DNA of 12,585 nt from an uncultured Bacilli bacterium (GCA_948874605.1 CAQRXS010000031.1:1-12585); one strand, 5' to 3'; shown: positions 1 to 5,756, counted from the stretch's first letter. Notes: generated from the letters alone by a model not told the origin. Made by a program: numbers and translations.

Positions 1-762
1 TAGCATAAGGGGGTATATATCGGTATAGTTAAGCATATCGCCGATGGGTATTTGACTATGAAATTCCTCAAATACTAGGGTATTCATAGTGCTTTTATAT
101 GAGTCAAAGTTCACACCTCTACTACTTGTATAATTCGTGATACGACATATATTTTTAGCACCATGCCTTTTGTATATATCTCGTGTCTTACCAACGCCCG
201 TTTTACCATAAACATAGGTTACTATGATGTCGCGATTTTCTTTCATGTACTTGTCGGCTAGATATGTTTCCCTTATTAGGTCTATATCTCGTATTTTTAA
301 AGCCCATTGTGGGTTGTTTTCTATAATCTCGATGTTTGACTTACCATCTTTTATATCTTCCAATAATTGCCCTATAATGGGGTCTTTTTCTTGTAGTTCC
401 GATGGTATCGTTCCGTATTCTTCAAAACTGCCCTCAATAGATGTTTCGGCTTTGTCTGTATTTTCAAACTTGCCCGTTTTTCTTACATAGTCAATATTAT
501 CTTGTATAGTCCCATAGGCTTTTTCTATGTGTGCTATTTTGTTAAAGCGACTCTGTATCGTTGTAAAGCGAATCGGCGATTTTGAATAAATAAAGATATG
601 TATATGAAGTGTTTGGGTTTCGTTTCCGATTTCCTTACACATACAATAGTAGTCAAGAGCGAATTTTTGCAAAGTTTCTTTTATTACTTCATCCGTAAAG
701 CCATGTTCTAGTGGGTTATTTATCGTTAAAGCCCATTTTCGACTTTGGCTATTATCTGCCAT
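1..762 (-). CDS. rep: CRESS-type rolling-circle replication initiator (Rep), 3' end outside the window
   Basis: Initiates rolling-circle replication by nicking the origin and unwinding DNA. The frame is open from the ATG at 762 to the left edge, giving 254 residues with no stop. Order of motifs: endonuclease motif I WALTINN (10-16); HUH motif LHIHIFI (52-58, H53 and H55 as metal ligands); motif III YVRK (92-95, Y92 the predicted nicking tyrosine, K95); helicase Walker A GKTGVGKT (186-193); Walker B TLVFEEF (228-234); then NYTDIYPLML at the edge, where superfamily 3 helicase motif C would follow. Both domains together are the signature of CRESS-DNA virus Reps and of bacterial and phytoplasma plasmid Reps. 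The start is supported by AGGAG seven bases upstream. The matching origin lies 128 bp upstream of the start. Rep reads on the strand opposite to the TAGTATTAC motif, as in geminiviruses. Family assignment is firm; whether the 3' end is intact cannot be seen. Confidence 0.93.
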   Translation of the reverse strand, partial: MADNSQSRKWALTINNPLEHGFTDEVIKETLQKFALDYYCMCKEIGNETQTLHIHIFIYSKSPIRFTTIQSRFNKIAHIEKAYGTIQDNIDYVRKTGKFENTDKAETSIEGSFEEYGTIPSELQEKDPIIGQLLEDIKDGKSNIEIIENNPQWALKIRDIDLIRETYLADKYMKENRDIIVTYVYGKTGVGKTRDIYKRHGAKNICRITNYTSSRGVNFDSYKSTMNTLVFEEFHSQIPIGDMLNYTDIYPLML

Positions 763-778
763 GTTATCACTCCTATTT

Positions 779-809
779 TTTATAGTTTAGATTATTATTA
801 AATTTTCAA
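779..809 (-). promoter_or_regulatory. candidate rep promoter
   Basis: Reading on the minus strand, TTGAAA (809-804) and TATAAA (784-779) are separated by 19 bp, longer than the ideal 17. They lie just upstream of the rep ribosome site. The match is weak in this AT-rich DNA. Confidence 0.3.
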
Positions 810-854
810 AGAACTAATGCGCTAATACATATACTAGTTAATACACGCCCATGA

Positions 855-889
855 GTGGGGCGAGTGGCGTAGCCACTTAAGCCCCCCAC
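855..889. repeat. GC-rich compound hairpin beside the origin
   Basis: An inner perfect inverted repeat, AGTGGC (863-868) and GCCACT (872-877) with loop GTA, lies inside a second inverted repeat, GTGGGG (855-860) and CCCCAC (884-889). It is the most G+C-rich stretch of the element and abuts the left arm of the origin hairpin. It could be a second replication structure, such as a complementary-strand start, or a Rep/host-factor site. A terminator is less likely, since no T-run follows on either strand. Confidence 0.6.
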
Positions 890-919
890 CATATAAGGGC
901 TAGTATTACCCCTTATATG
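890..919 (+). other. CRESS-type rolling-circle origin (stem-loop with TAGTATTAC nonanucleotide)
   Basis: The left arm CATATAAGGG (890-899) and right arm CCCTTATATG (910-919) pair perfectly over 10 bp. The 10-base loop is C followed by TAGTATTAC (901-909). That nonanucleotide, presented in the loop of such a stem, is the known nicking site of circovirus Reps (geminiviruses use TAATATTAC); the known cleavage is after TAGTATT. It lies between rep and the 95-aa gene and is flanked by iterons, so it is very probably the double-stranded origin used by the neighbouring Rep. Confidence 0.92.
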
Positions 920-937
920 TAGCATGTAGCATGTAGC
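917..937. repeat. three tandem 7-bp iterons (ATGTAGC)
   Basis: Exact copies of ATGTAGC lie at 917-923, 924-930 and 931-937. The first overlaps the last three bases of the origin stem. Short tandem iterons directly beside the nonanucleotide stem are the known Rep recognition sites in CRESS viruses, so Rep binding is the natural inference. Confidence 0.85.
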
Positions 938-967
938 AATAATTTTTATAAATTTACCTTAATGTTA

Positions 968-998
968 ATCTTGCTACTATTTAAAACAATAGCAAGAT
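968..998. repeat. 9-bp inverted repeat between the 95-aa gene and the origin
   Basis: ATCTTGCTA (968-976) and TAGCAAGAT (990-998) pair perfectly around a 13-base loop, about 30 bp beyond the stop of the 95-aa gene. It could terminate or attenuate transcription entering the origin on the minus strand, but there is no clear T-run, so its role is uncertain. Confidence 0.5.
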
Positions 999-1025
999 GT
1001 AACAAATCGGTAGTCAATAAGTAAC

Positions 1026-1313
1026 TTATTTTTTGCTTGTTTCGGTAGAGTCAACGAATTCTACATAACTAACATTTCTATATCTATCGTATAGGAATTC
1101 TTCTATATATTTACCTACAAGACTCTTAATTTCTGATGTAGTTAATTCTTTACCAAAAGTTTTTGTTAAGACATCATATCTTACCTTAACTACTGAAACC
1201 TTAAGTCCTTCGCTTTTGTCGTTGTTAAACTCTTCCGCACAATGAAAATTAACATTATGAAATGGCTTATCTTCATACACGCCAATTCTTTCTTCAATAC
1301 CTATAATTTTCAT
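1026..1313 (-). CDS. small element protein of unknown function (95 aa)
   Basis: A 95-aa soluble, charged protein with no membrane segment or signal peptide. The N-terminus (MKIIGIEERIGVYEDKPFHN) resembles, from memory only, small proteins coded beside replication genes on Bacillota plasmids and phages. By position it could be an accessory replication or ssDNA-binding protein, but no motif proves this. GGAG lies 12 bases before the ATG, a slightly long spacing; no better start is seen. It lies upstream of rep on the same strand with only the origin region between them, and could be cotranscribed with rep. The preceding region carries operator-like repeats. Confidence 0.75.
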   Translation of the reverse strand: MKIIGIEERIGVYEDKPFHNVNFHCAEEFNNDKSEGLKVSVVKVRYDVLTKTFGKELTTSEIKSLVGKYIEEFLYDRYRNVSYVEFVDSTETSKK

Positions 1314-1421
1314 GTTCTTAATTTTCTCCTTTCGTTAAATTTTGTGTAATTTTAGTTGGCGCCTTTCAAATTACAAGTCCATTAAAACACAATTTTTTAA
1401 AATCTCTAAAACACGCCATGT

Positions 1422-1489
1422 GGCTAAAATCAAAGAAAAAAAGGCTAAAATTATAACCCTTAAACTAGTAAAGTATAATTTTAACCTTT
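1422..1489. promoter_or_regulatory. operator-like repeats upstream of the 95-aa gene and rep
   Basis: A 16-bp inverted repeat with one mismatch, AAAGGCTAAAATTATA (1440-1455) and TATAATTTTAACCTTT (1474-1489), surrounds an 18-bp centre. A further direct copy of GGCTAAAAT lies at 1422-1430, 21 bp (two helical turns) from the one at 1443. A TATAAT on the minus strand (1455-1450) lies inside the left arm, so a bound protein would cover a promoter reading toward the 95-aa gene and rep. The XRE-type regulator just upstream is the obvious candidate ligand. The repeats are seen directly; the regulatory role is inferred. Confidence 0.5.
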
Positions 1490-1554
1490 ATATACAAGTA
1501 ATTTTAATTCCACACGGAAGTTGGAGTTTTATTAAGTTTTTATAAAAATTTTCG

Positions 1555-2001
1555 TTATTTTTGCGTTTTTTTATTGCGAGCAAGTAGTAATTCGCTATCT
1601 TCTAAACCTATTTTTTTTAAAAGTATATTACATTCTTTTATAGACATACCAATACAATTAGTAATTAGGAAGTTATAAGCGCAGTCTCTTCTTTTAGAAA
1701 AGTTCATTGTATAACCACCAGCGCGTAGTAATTCAGTAAAAGAATTTATATCAATTTCAAAAAATATACAAAATGCTACTAAATTTTGTAATGATGGGTC
1801 TATTAGTCCTTTTTTCCATCTTCTAAATGTTTCACCACTTAAACCTAACTCGTCCTCAAATTCTGTAGGTTCTATTGCTTTTAATTCAACCAACTTATTG
1901 AATTTATCTGCAAAACTTTGACTTATTTCTCCCGAACAATAATAACTATCTTCAAATTGAAACGCTAATGCGTCTATTTTCTCTTCTAAATCACTTTCCA
2001 T
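1555..2001 (-). CDS. XRE-like helix-turn-helix regulator (148 aa)
   Basis: Probable DNA-binding regulator of the element. Residues about 44-66, from EPTEFEDELGLSGETF to RRWKKG, read as a Cro/C1-type helix-turn-helix: helix, LGLS turn, recognition helix with Arg/Lys. The following segment, DPSLQNLVAFCIFFEIDINSF, fits the dimer-side helices of the fold. The C-terminal half is unrecognised. The start at 2001 is chosen because AGGAG precedes it by seven bases; the longer in-frame ATG at 2043 lies inside the end of the preceding gene and has no such site. It begins 25 bp after the 142-aa gene, so the two form an operon. It likely controls its own operon and/or the repeats at 1422-1489. Confidence 0.75.
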   Translation of the reverse strand: MESDLEEKIDALAFQFEDSYYCSGEISQSFADKFNKLVELKAIEPTEFEDELGLSGETFRRWKKGLIDPSLQNLVAFCIFFEIDINSFTELLRAGGYTMNFSKRRDCAYNFLITNCIGMSIKECNILLKKIGLEDSELLLARNKKTQK

Positions 2002-2026
2002 ATTTTCGCTCCTTTTATTAGTTTTA

Positions 2027-2455
2027 TTATATTTTTTCCTCATTTATATACTCAAACAAATCGTTATAATGACACTTTGGTTGTCCGTCCCATAAATAAG
2101 CATTGATATTTATAGGCTCTTTATTTTTAAATGTAAGAGGGGACATAATTATATAAGGTATATTATCTTTACTATTGACATCATATTCTATTGATTTTAC
2201 TATCCCAATGTTATTGTCCTCTATAAAGGCGCTACTTTCTTTAAATTGATTTTTAGATGGAATAACAAGTGCTTTATTTTCCTCGTTATGTGAATCAAGT
2301 ATTTGTTTAACTTCCCTTAATATAACTTGGTTATTTTCTTTTACATCGACAACTTGGAAAAATTGTATATAGTGTCCTTTTACGCCACAATGTCTATCAG
2401 TATAAAAAATATCGTCAATTTTGATACTATCTTGATTTTTTATTTCATTAACCAT
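2027..2455 (-). CDS. unknown element protein (142 aa), first gene of the operon with the XRE-type regulator
   Basis: I do not recognise the family with confidence. The N-terminal part, DDIFYTDRHCGVKGHYIQFFQVVDV, recalls small mobile-element proteins with a short beta-rich domain, but no catalytic motif is visible. The C-terminus is acidic. The start at 2455 is favoured over 2512 because AAAGGA lies nine bases upstream. A TATAAT (2482-2477) lies further upstream, inside the longer reading. Its partner 25 bp downstream is the helix-turn-helix gene. A two-gene regulator or toxin-antitoxin pair is possible but not shown. Confidence 0.7.
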   Translation of the reverse strand: MVNEIKNQDSIKIDDIFYTDRHCGVKGHYIQFFQVVDVKENNQVILREVKQILDSHNEENKALVIPSKNQFKESSAFIEDNNIGIVKSIEYDVNSKDNIPYIIMSPLTFKNKEPININAYLWDGQPKCHYNDLFEYINEEKI

Positions 2456-2516
2456 AAAGCCCGTCCTTTCATTACAATTATACCATTTATTACCAATATA
2501 ATATAGACTCAAACAA

Positions 2517-2558
2517 AAAATAATTTTGGATCACAATTATTTGTACCAAAATTATTTT
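2517..2558 (-). terminator. 13-bp inverted repeat at the end of the coiled-coil gene
   Basis: AAAATAATTTTGG (2517-2529) and CCAAAATTATTTT (2546-2558) pair perfectly around a 16-base loop. On the minus strand the stem runs into TTTTTTG, consistent with intrinsic termination after the coiled-coil gene, whose stop codon lies inside the stem. The downstream 142-aa gene then needs its own promoter, and a TATAAT is present at 2482-2477. Confidence 0.6.
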
Positions 2559-2848
2559 GATGTATTATCAATGTTATTTTGCATTTCAATTATAAAATTA
2601 AATTCTTCTTCTATTTTCCTATATGCATCAAAGATTTTTTGCTCGTATTCTTCTATTTTTTTATTATGTTCTTCTAATTTCTTCTTTTGAAAGAAAAAAG
2701 GTTTATTATCTTTTAGAAAATTTAATTCAGTTCGGTAGAATTTTATTTGATTATCTAAAAATTCCATATAAAGTTGGGAGTCTTTTATTCCATATATTAA
2801 ACATAAATCTATAACCTTATTAACTAATTCTTTATCATTTATTCCCAT
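2552..2848 (-). CDS. small coiled-coil protein of unknown function (about 98 aa)
   Basis: Almost wholly helical and highly charged; the second half (FQKKKLEEHNKKIEEYEQK onward) has heptad-like spacing typical of a coiled coil. No enzyme motif, signal or membrane segment. Three in-frame ATGs lie at 2869, 2860 and 2848. The 2869 ATG overlaps a TATAAT box (2873-2868), whereas the one at 2848 follows GGTGG by about five bases, so 2848 is preferred. The same short-leader layout (TATAATGG, then GGTGGT, then ATG) occurs at the regulator gene at 4500. The role is unknown. Confidence 0.65.
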   Translation of the reverse strand: MGINDKELVNKVIDLCLIYGIKDSQLYMEFLDNQIKFYRTELNFLKDNKPFFFQKKKLEEHNKKIEEYEQKIFDAYRKIEEEFNFIIEMQNNIDNTSK

Positions 2849-2874
2849 TTTTACCACCATTTTATCCATTATAA

Positions 2875-2916
2875 AAGTAGTATCTAAAATCTTTTAAAAC
2901 CTTATAAATACTACTT
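2875..2916 (-). terminator. 9-bp inverted repeat after the lipoprotein gene
   Basis: AAGTAGTAT (2875-2883) and ATACTACTT (2908-2916) pair perfectly around a 24-base spacer, just past the end of the lipoprotein gene. On the minus strand the stem is followed only by TTATAAT, which is also the -10 of the next gene, so it could act as a weak terminator or as an operator. Confidence 0.4.
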
Positions 2917-2926
2917 CTTGTTTTAA

Positions 2927-3739
2927 TTATTTAATTATTGATTTATCAATTGTGATTACTGGTCTTATTCCTTTTCCTGTGTCTTTAAAACCAACTGTTT
3001 CGTGGCGAATTACTCCATTACTTTTTACTGCCCATACTGGGGAATATTTGTCATCTAAATAAGCCGTACTAGTCCAATATTCGTCGCCACCATCATTATA
3101 ACAACCAACAGATTTACAGCTACTTCCAGTTCTATCAAATAACCAACCAAATTCACATTTACTACTATAATCTTTATTACTACAAGTTGATTTATTAAAA
3201 TAAATCATATTATTATCTTCTCCATTTGAGTAAGTATCTTTTATAATATTCATAATTTCTTCTTGAGATATTATTCTTGCTTTATAACCTGTATAATCAA
3301 TTGTATAATCTATTTCCCCATCTTTTAAACTATATTTATCAGTTCTATCTTTAACACCTTTCCAGTCTTGTGTCTTATTCTTTAAAGTGTCTAAAAATTC
3401 GCTATTAGGACCATTTTTATATTCTCTTTTTTCAGTCCAAATCATTTTTTGAGTTATATTATGGTCTAAAAGTAAATTTACGGTCTTATTTCCATTATCA
3501 CTATATAGATACCATTTTAAACAACCCTTAGTATTTTCAACCTTACTATTTTCTTCTTTATAATCACTACATACTTTTCCAGTTTCTGCATTAAAGTAAA
3601 TAGTTTCTGCATTTGTATAATAACTTACTTTTTTATTACTTCCATTATCAATACCACCACTTGTACTATCTTTTTCCCCACAACCTGTTAGCATAAATGC
3701 TATAATCATAATTAAACCTAAATATTTTAATTTTTTCAT
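2927..3739 (-). CDS. lipoprotein with a C-terminal 'WTSTA...GIRPVITI' domain (270 aa)
   Basis: Surface lipoprotein. Residues 1-19 are a signal peptide (KK, hydrophobic core, LTG) with lipobox Cys at residue 20, followed by a Ser/Gly/Asp-rich linker. The C-terminal part carries four cysteines and the pattern EYWTSTA, VWAVKSNGVI, GIRPVITI. From family knowledge this pattern recurs in surface proteins of Bacillota, in a fold related to C-type lectin/formylglycine-enzyme-like domains (DUF6273-like); no catalytic role can be assigned. The start follows AGGAAAGGAA. It lies 16 bp after the membrane-protein gene, in one operon. It may be cargo displayed on the cell surface. Confidence 0.8.
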   Translation of the reverse strand: MKKLKYLGLIMIIAFMLTGCGEKDSTSGGIDNGSNKKVSYYTNAETIYFNAETGKVCSDYKEENSKVENTKGCLKWYLYSDNGNKTVNLLLDHNITQKMIWTEKREYKNGPNSEFLDTLKNKTQDWKGVKDRTDKYSLKDGEIDYTIDYTGYKARIISQEEIMNIIKDTYSNGEDNNMIYFNKSTCSNKDYSSKCEFGWLFDRTGSSCKSVGCYNDGGDEYWTSTAYLDDKYSPVWAVKSNGVIRHETVGFKDTGKGIRPVITIDKSIIK

Positions 3740-3755
3740 TTTTATTTTTCCTTTC

Positions 3756-4364
3756 CTATAATTCCTTTGTACTAATTGTATAATCTGAATTTGTACTAAT
3801 TAACTGATAAACATTTAAAATAGAATAGTCTTTGTCATAAGTATCCATAAAAATTACTTGAGTAGTTTGTTTATCACAATCATCATCACACCATATACTA
3901 GATACTTTTATTTTCTTTTTTTCTCCAGATTTTAAAGTTATTTTATCTTTATTTCTTATAGCAAAGGGTCTTCCGTTTGTATCCAAAACAAAGAATGTAT
4001 AACCAATATTATCAATTGTTTCTTTAGAAGTGTTTTTTATAGTAAATTCATATTCAACATCTCCTGCAAGTGTTTTATTATTATTAACTTTATTTTCCTT
4101 ATGTTTTAATTTAATTCCACTAACATTTACTTTATTATAATTTTTAACTTCGTTAAATATATAATAGGGGTAGTCTGTTGATGTAGGGTGTACTACATTT
4201 GCTAAAACTACTTTATCACTACTTCCACCACTTAATAAAGCGATTCCAGTTATACCAACTATAACAATAACTCCACCAATAGCCACTTTTTTAATTCCTA
4301 TTTTTATAACTTGATTTTTAATCTTTATAAAAATATCCTTTCCTTTTTCTAGTAGATTACTCAT
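3756..4364 (-). CDS. single-pass membrane protein with an extracytoplasmic beta-rich domain (202 aa)
   Basis: Residues 1-26 are basic and cytoplasmic. Residues 27-44 (VAIGGVIVIVGITGIALL) form one membrane segment with no lipobox or cleavage site. The rest, including EFTIKNTSKETIDNIGYTFF, resembles extracytoplasmic FxLYD-type beta-sandwich domains. One Cys pair (WCDDDC) could form a disulfide. The start at 4364 follows AGAGGTG by six bases; the in-frame TTG at 4379 lies upstream of that site. First gene of an operon with the lipoprotein. A TATAAT lies at 4411-4406 on this strand, back to back with the promoter of the gene at 4500. Function unknown. Confidence 0.75.
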   Translation of the reverse strand: MSNLLEKGKDIFIKIKNQVIKIGIKKVAIGGVIVIVGITGIALLSGGSSDKVVLANVVHPTSTDYPYYIFNEVKNYNKVNVSGIKLKHKENKVNNNKTLAGDVEYEFTIKNTSKETIDNIGYTFFVLDTNGRPFAIRNKDKITLKSGEKKKIKVSSIWCDDDCDKQTTQVIFMDTYDKDYSILNVYQLISTNSDYTISTKEL

Positions 4365-4463
4365 TTTTTCACCTCTCAATTTCTAAACTCCACCAGTTCA
4401 ATATAATTATATCACTATTTTTTAAAAAATACACCAGAATTTTCTAATTTATCTTTTATTTTA

Positions 4464-4484
4464 TTAACAAGTTAAAATTATAAT
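4464..4484 (+). promoter_or_regulatory. promoter with overlapping palindrome for the RHH regulator
   Basis: TATAAT (4479-4484) lies 16 bases before the ATG at 4500. Immediately before it, TTAAC-AA-GTTAA (4464-4475) is an inverted repeat in the -35/-10 spacer, positioned for autorepression by the ribbon-helix-helix protein. No good -35 box is seen. The leader would be very short. Confidence 0.5.
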
Positions 4485-4499
4485 GGGTGGTGGTGATAA

Positions 4500-4673
4500 A
4501 TGAATTTTGTACCTAAAAAGACAAAAAAGAAAATAGTATCAGTATATAAGACTTTATATATAAAGGAAGAGTTAGTAAAACAAATAGAAAAAATTGCAAA
4601 AGACAATGATACATCTTTTAATAATGTTATTATAAGTATGATAGAGGCTTGTCTTAATGATAATAAAAAATAA
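4500..4673 (+). CDS. ribbon-helix-helix (CopG/Arc-like) regulator, 57 aa
   Basis: Short plus-strand gene in a minus-strand block. Residues 12-20 (IVSVYKTLY) fit the DNA-contacting beta strand. Helix 1 is KEELVKQIEKIAKDND, and helix 2, after the TSFNN turn, is VIISMIEACL. This strand-helix-helix layout and length are typical of small CopG/Arc repressors. GGTGGTG precedes the ATG. It diverges from the membrane-protein operon and sits beside a palindrome (4464-4475), so it probably represses itself and perhaps that operon. Such proteins are also plasmid copy-number or antitoxin components; no toxin partner is evident on its strand. It ends at a shared terminator. Confidence 0.8.
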   Translation: MNFVPKKTKKKIVSVYKTLYIKEELVKQIEKIAKDNDTSFNNVIISMIEACLNDNKK

Positions 4674-4713
4674 TCAAATTTTTATAGAATATTGATATTT
4701 TTTTGGAAATATT

Positions 4714-4748
4714 AAAAAAGCAATTAGCATATAACTAATTGTTTTTTA
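4714..4748. terminator. bidirectional terminator between convergent genes
   Basis: CAATTAG (4721-4727) and CTAATTG (4735-4741) pair perfectly. They are preceded by an A-run (4714-4719) and followed by TTTTTT (4742-4747), so a T-run follows the stem on both strands. It ends the regulator gene on the plus strand and overlaps the stop codon of the minus-strand gene. Confidence 0.8.
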
Positions 4749-5171
4749 AGATATTCTAATTAAATTACCATCTACTGAATTTACTTTTACGAAACTTAAC
4801 TCGGGATAATTTGGACTACCAAGTTCATAACTGCGTATATATACTTCATTATCTTTTGATAATCTTTCATTTTCCCAATCTTCTTTATATTGTCCAACAT
4901 AAAATATATTTAGTATCTCTAAATTATAACCCTCTATATTTACATCAATAATAAAATAGTAATAAACTATTGAATTATATTTATTTTGACATTCTGCTAT
5001 AATACTAGAAATCAATTTATTCCTATCTTTTATTTTACTATCTTCTACATAATCAAGTCCATAAATTTTTCCATTTTCAAAAAAGTCTAACATGTTTGAA
5101 TTAAGATTAAATTTTTTAGTTAATTCTTTTATTCTATAAATTGCCTCGTTTCTTTGTTCTTCTTTTGTCAT
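4746..5171 (-). CDS. unknown soluble protein (141 aa)
   Basis: I do not recognise it. The N-terminal third is helical and charged (TKEEQRNEAIYRIKELTKKF). The middle is beta-rich with aromatic residues (YNSIVYYYFIIDVNIEGYN), then an acidic C-terminal part. No signal, membrane segment or catalytic motif. The shape resembles small SMI1/KNR4-like or other immunity-type proteins, a loose impression only. The start at 5171 follows GAGGTG by six bases; the GTG at 5180 is part of that site. A TATAAT lies at 5199-5194. It is the last intact gene before the presumed element-chromosome junction. Confidence 0.7.
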   Translation of the reverse strand: MTKEEQRNEAIYRIKELTKKFNLNSNMLDFFENGKIYGLDYVEDSKIKDRNKLISSIIAECQNKYNSIVYYYFIIDVNIEGYNLEILNIFYVGQYKEDWENERLSKDNEVYIRSYELGSPNYPELSFVKVNSVDGNLIRIS

Positions 5172-5322
5172 ATATAACACCTCACTAATAAATATTATAC
5201 CATTATTAGGAAAATTAAAAAACGACTTTCCATCGTTTCTTTAAAATAACATATCAAGACTCTTTATCAAAACTCTTTCTAAAGTAGTAAATTAGTAGTA
5301 AAATTACTTCTAATTTTCATAT
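5172..5322. other. intergenic stretch holding the likely right end of the element
   Basis: It contains no gene. It holds a -10 for the minus-strand gene (5199-5194); a hairpin AAACGA (5220-5225) / TCGTTT (5233-5238) that on the minus strand runs into TTTTTT and may be a weak terminator; a near-duplicate AGTAGTAAATT / AGTAGTAAAATT around 5284-5305; and a perfect AAAATTA-CTTC-TAATTTT stem-loop (5300-5317). The last lies about 20 bp before homology to the truncated glycosylase-like gene begins, so it may mark the element end. No duplicated target site can be confirmed without the other end. Confidence 0.4.
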
Positions 5323-5520
5323 TTGCGCCTTAAAATAAAGGCTTTTAATCAAAAACTAAACTTTTTATCTAAAATTAATGAGCAATATAATTTTTTTGAT
5401 AAAATCGTTCCTTTGGAACATCCGCGATTTATTATGCAGTATAATAAAAAAGATAGTGTTAAATATTTAGAGAAATATATTAGTGCTTTAAAAAGAAAAA
5501 ATAATCCACCACATCTGTAA
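5323..5520 (+). pseudogene. 3' remnant of a uracil-DNA glycosylase-family (SMUG2/DUF4918-like) gene
   Basis: The frame has no proper start: TTG at 5323 lacks a ribosome site, and a stop lies at 5311. Yet the C-terminal translation looks like real protein: FLSKINEQYNFFDKIVPLEH followed by PRFIMQYNKKDSVKYLEKY. From memory, this 'P-L-x-HPR-x-IMQY-K' block with a final 'YI/L-x-KY' helix ends the DUF4918/SMUG2-like uracil-DNA glycosylases, which are around 200 residues long. Only the last 60 or so residues remain, so the 5' part was lost, most simply by insertion of the element on its left. It ends nine bases before the 6S promoter. The family call is recall, not a search. Confidence 0.5.
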
Positions 5521-5528
5521 AAAATGAT

Positions 5529-5557
5529 TTGAGTAATTTGTAAAAGTTTAGTATAAT
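5529..5557 (+). promoter_or_regulatory. sigma-A promoter of the 6S RNA
   Basis: TTGAGT (5529-5534), a 17-bp spacer, then a perfect TATAAT (5552-5557). The start is predicted near 5564, exactly where the closing stem of the RNA begins. Confidence 0.85.
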
Positions 5558-5563
5558 AAAGAT

Positions 5564-5734
5564 ACCAAATGGAAAATAGTTACATAAAACCGACTATGGT
5601 GATATTCGGGAATCGGAACCTTATATGGTGTAGAATACTAATCCGTTAAGTGAATTAGGATCCTAAAATATAAGAGAGATGCCCACCTGCGAGTAAGCGG
5701 GATTTTATCACACTGTTTCCCGTTTGGTTTTTTT
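5564..5734 (+). ncRNA. ssrS: 6S RNA
   Basis: A noncoding RNA of about 170 nt that imitates an open promoter and binds the sigma-A RNA polymerase holoenzyme. A strong promoter leads into one long interrupted hairpin. ACCAAA (5564-5569) pairs with TTTGGT (5723-5728), continuing with G-U and G-C pairs; GTGATA (5599-5604) pairs with TATCAC (5706-5711); CTTATAT (5620-5626) pairs with ATATAAG (5668-5674). An apical loop lies inside, and a small GC hairpin sits in the 3' side of the central bubble (about 5683-5701). A T-run (5728-5734) follows the closing stem. In Bacillus, 6S-1 RNA (bsrA) lies immediately upstream of the tcdA homologue yrvM, which is the arrangement here. Identification rests on structure, size and synteny; a covariance-model search would settle it. 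Confidence 0.8.
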
Positions 5735-5756
5735 ATGAAAAGGAAAGAATGTTATA

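Noticed and set aside
224..490. Plus-strand open frame of 88 codons
   Set aside because: Lies wholly antisense to the Rep gene, whose motifs are unmistakable; no ribosome site.
1342..1545. Plus-strand open frame of 67 codons in the intergenic region
   Set aside because: No ribosome site; composition is simple AT-rich Lys/Ile/Phe; it overlaps the operator-like repeats.
2623..2814. Plus-strand frame opposite the coiled-coil gene
   Set aside because: Reverse of Lys/Glu-rich coding gives false hydrophobic frames; no ribosome site.
1..5320. Possibility that the left half is a eukaryotic CRESS virus contaminant
   Set aside because: It has Shine-Dalgarno sites, a bacterial lipobox lipoprotein, bacterial regulators and similar base composition, and it joins directly to core bacterial genes.
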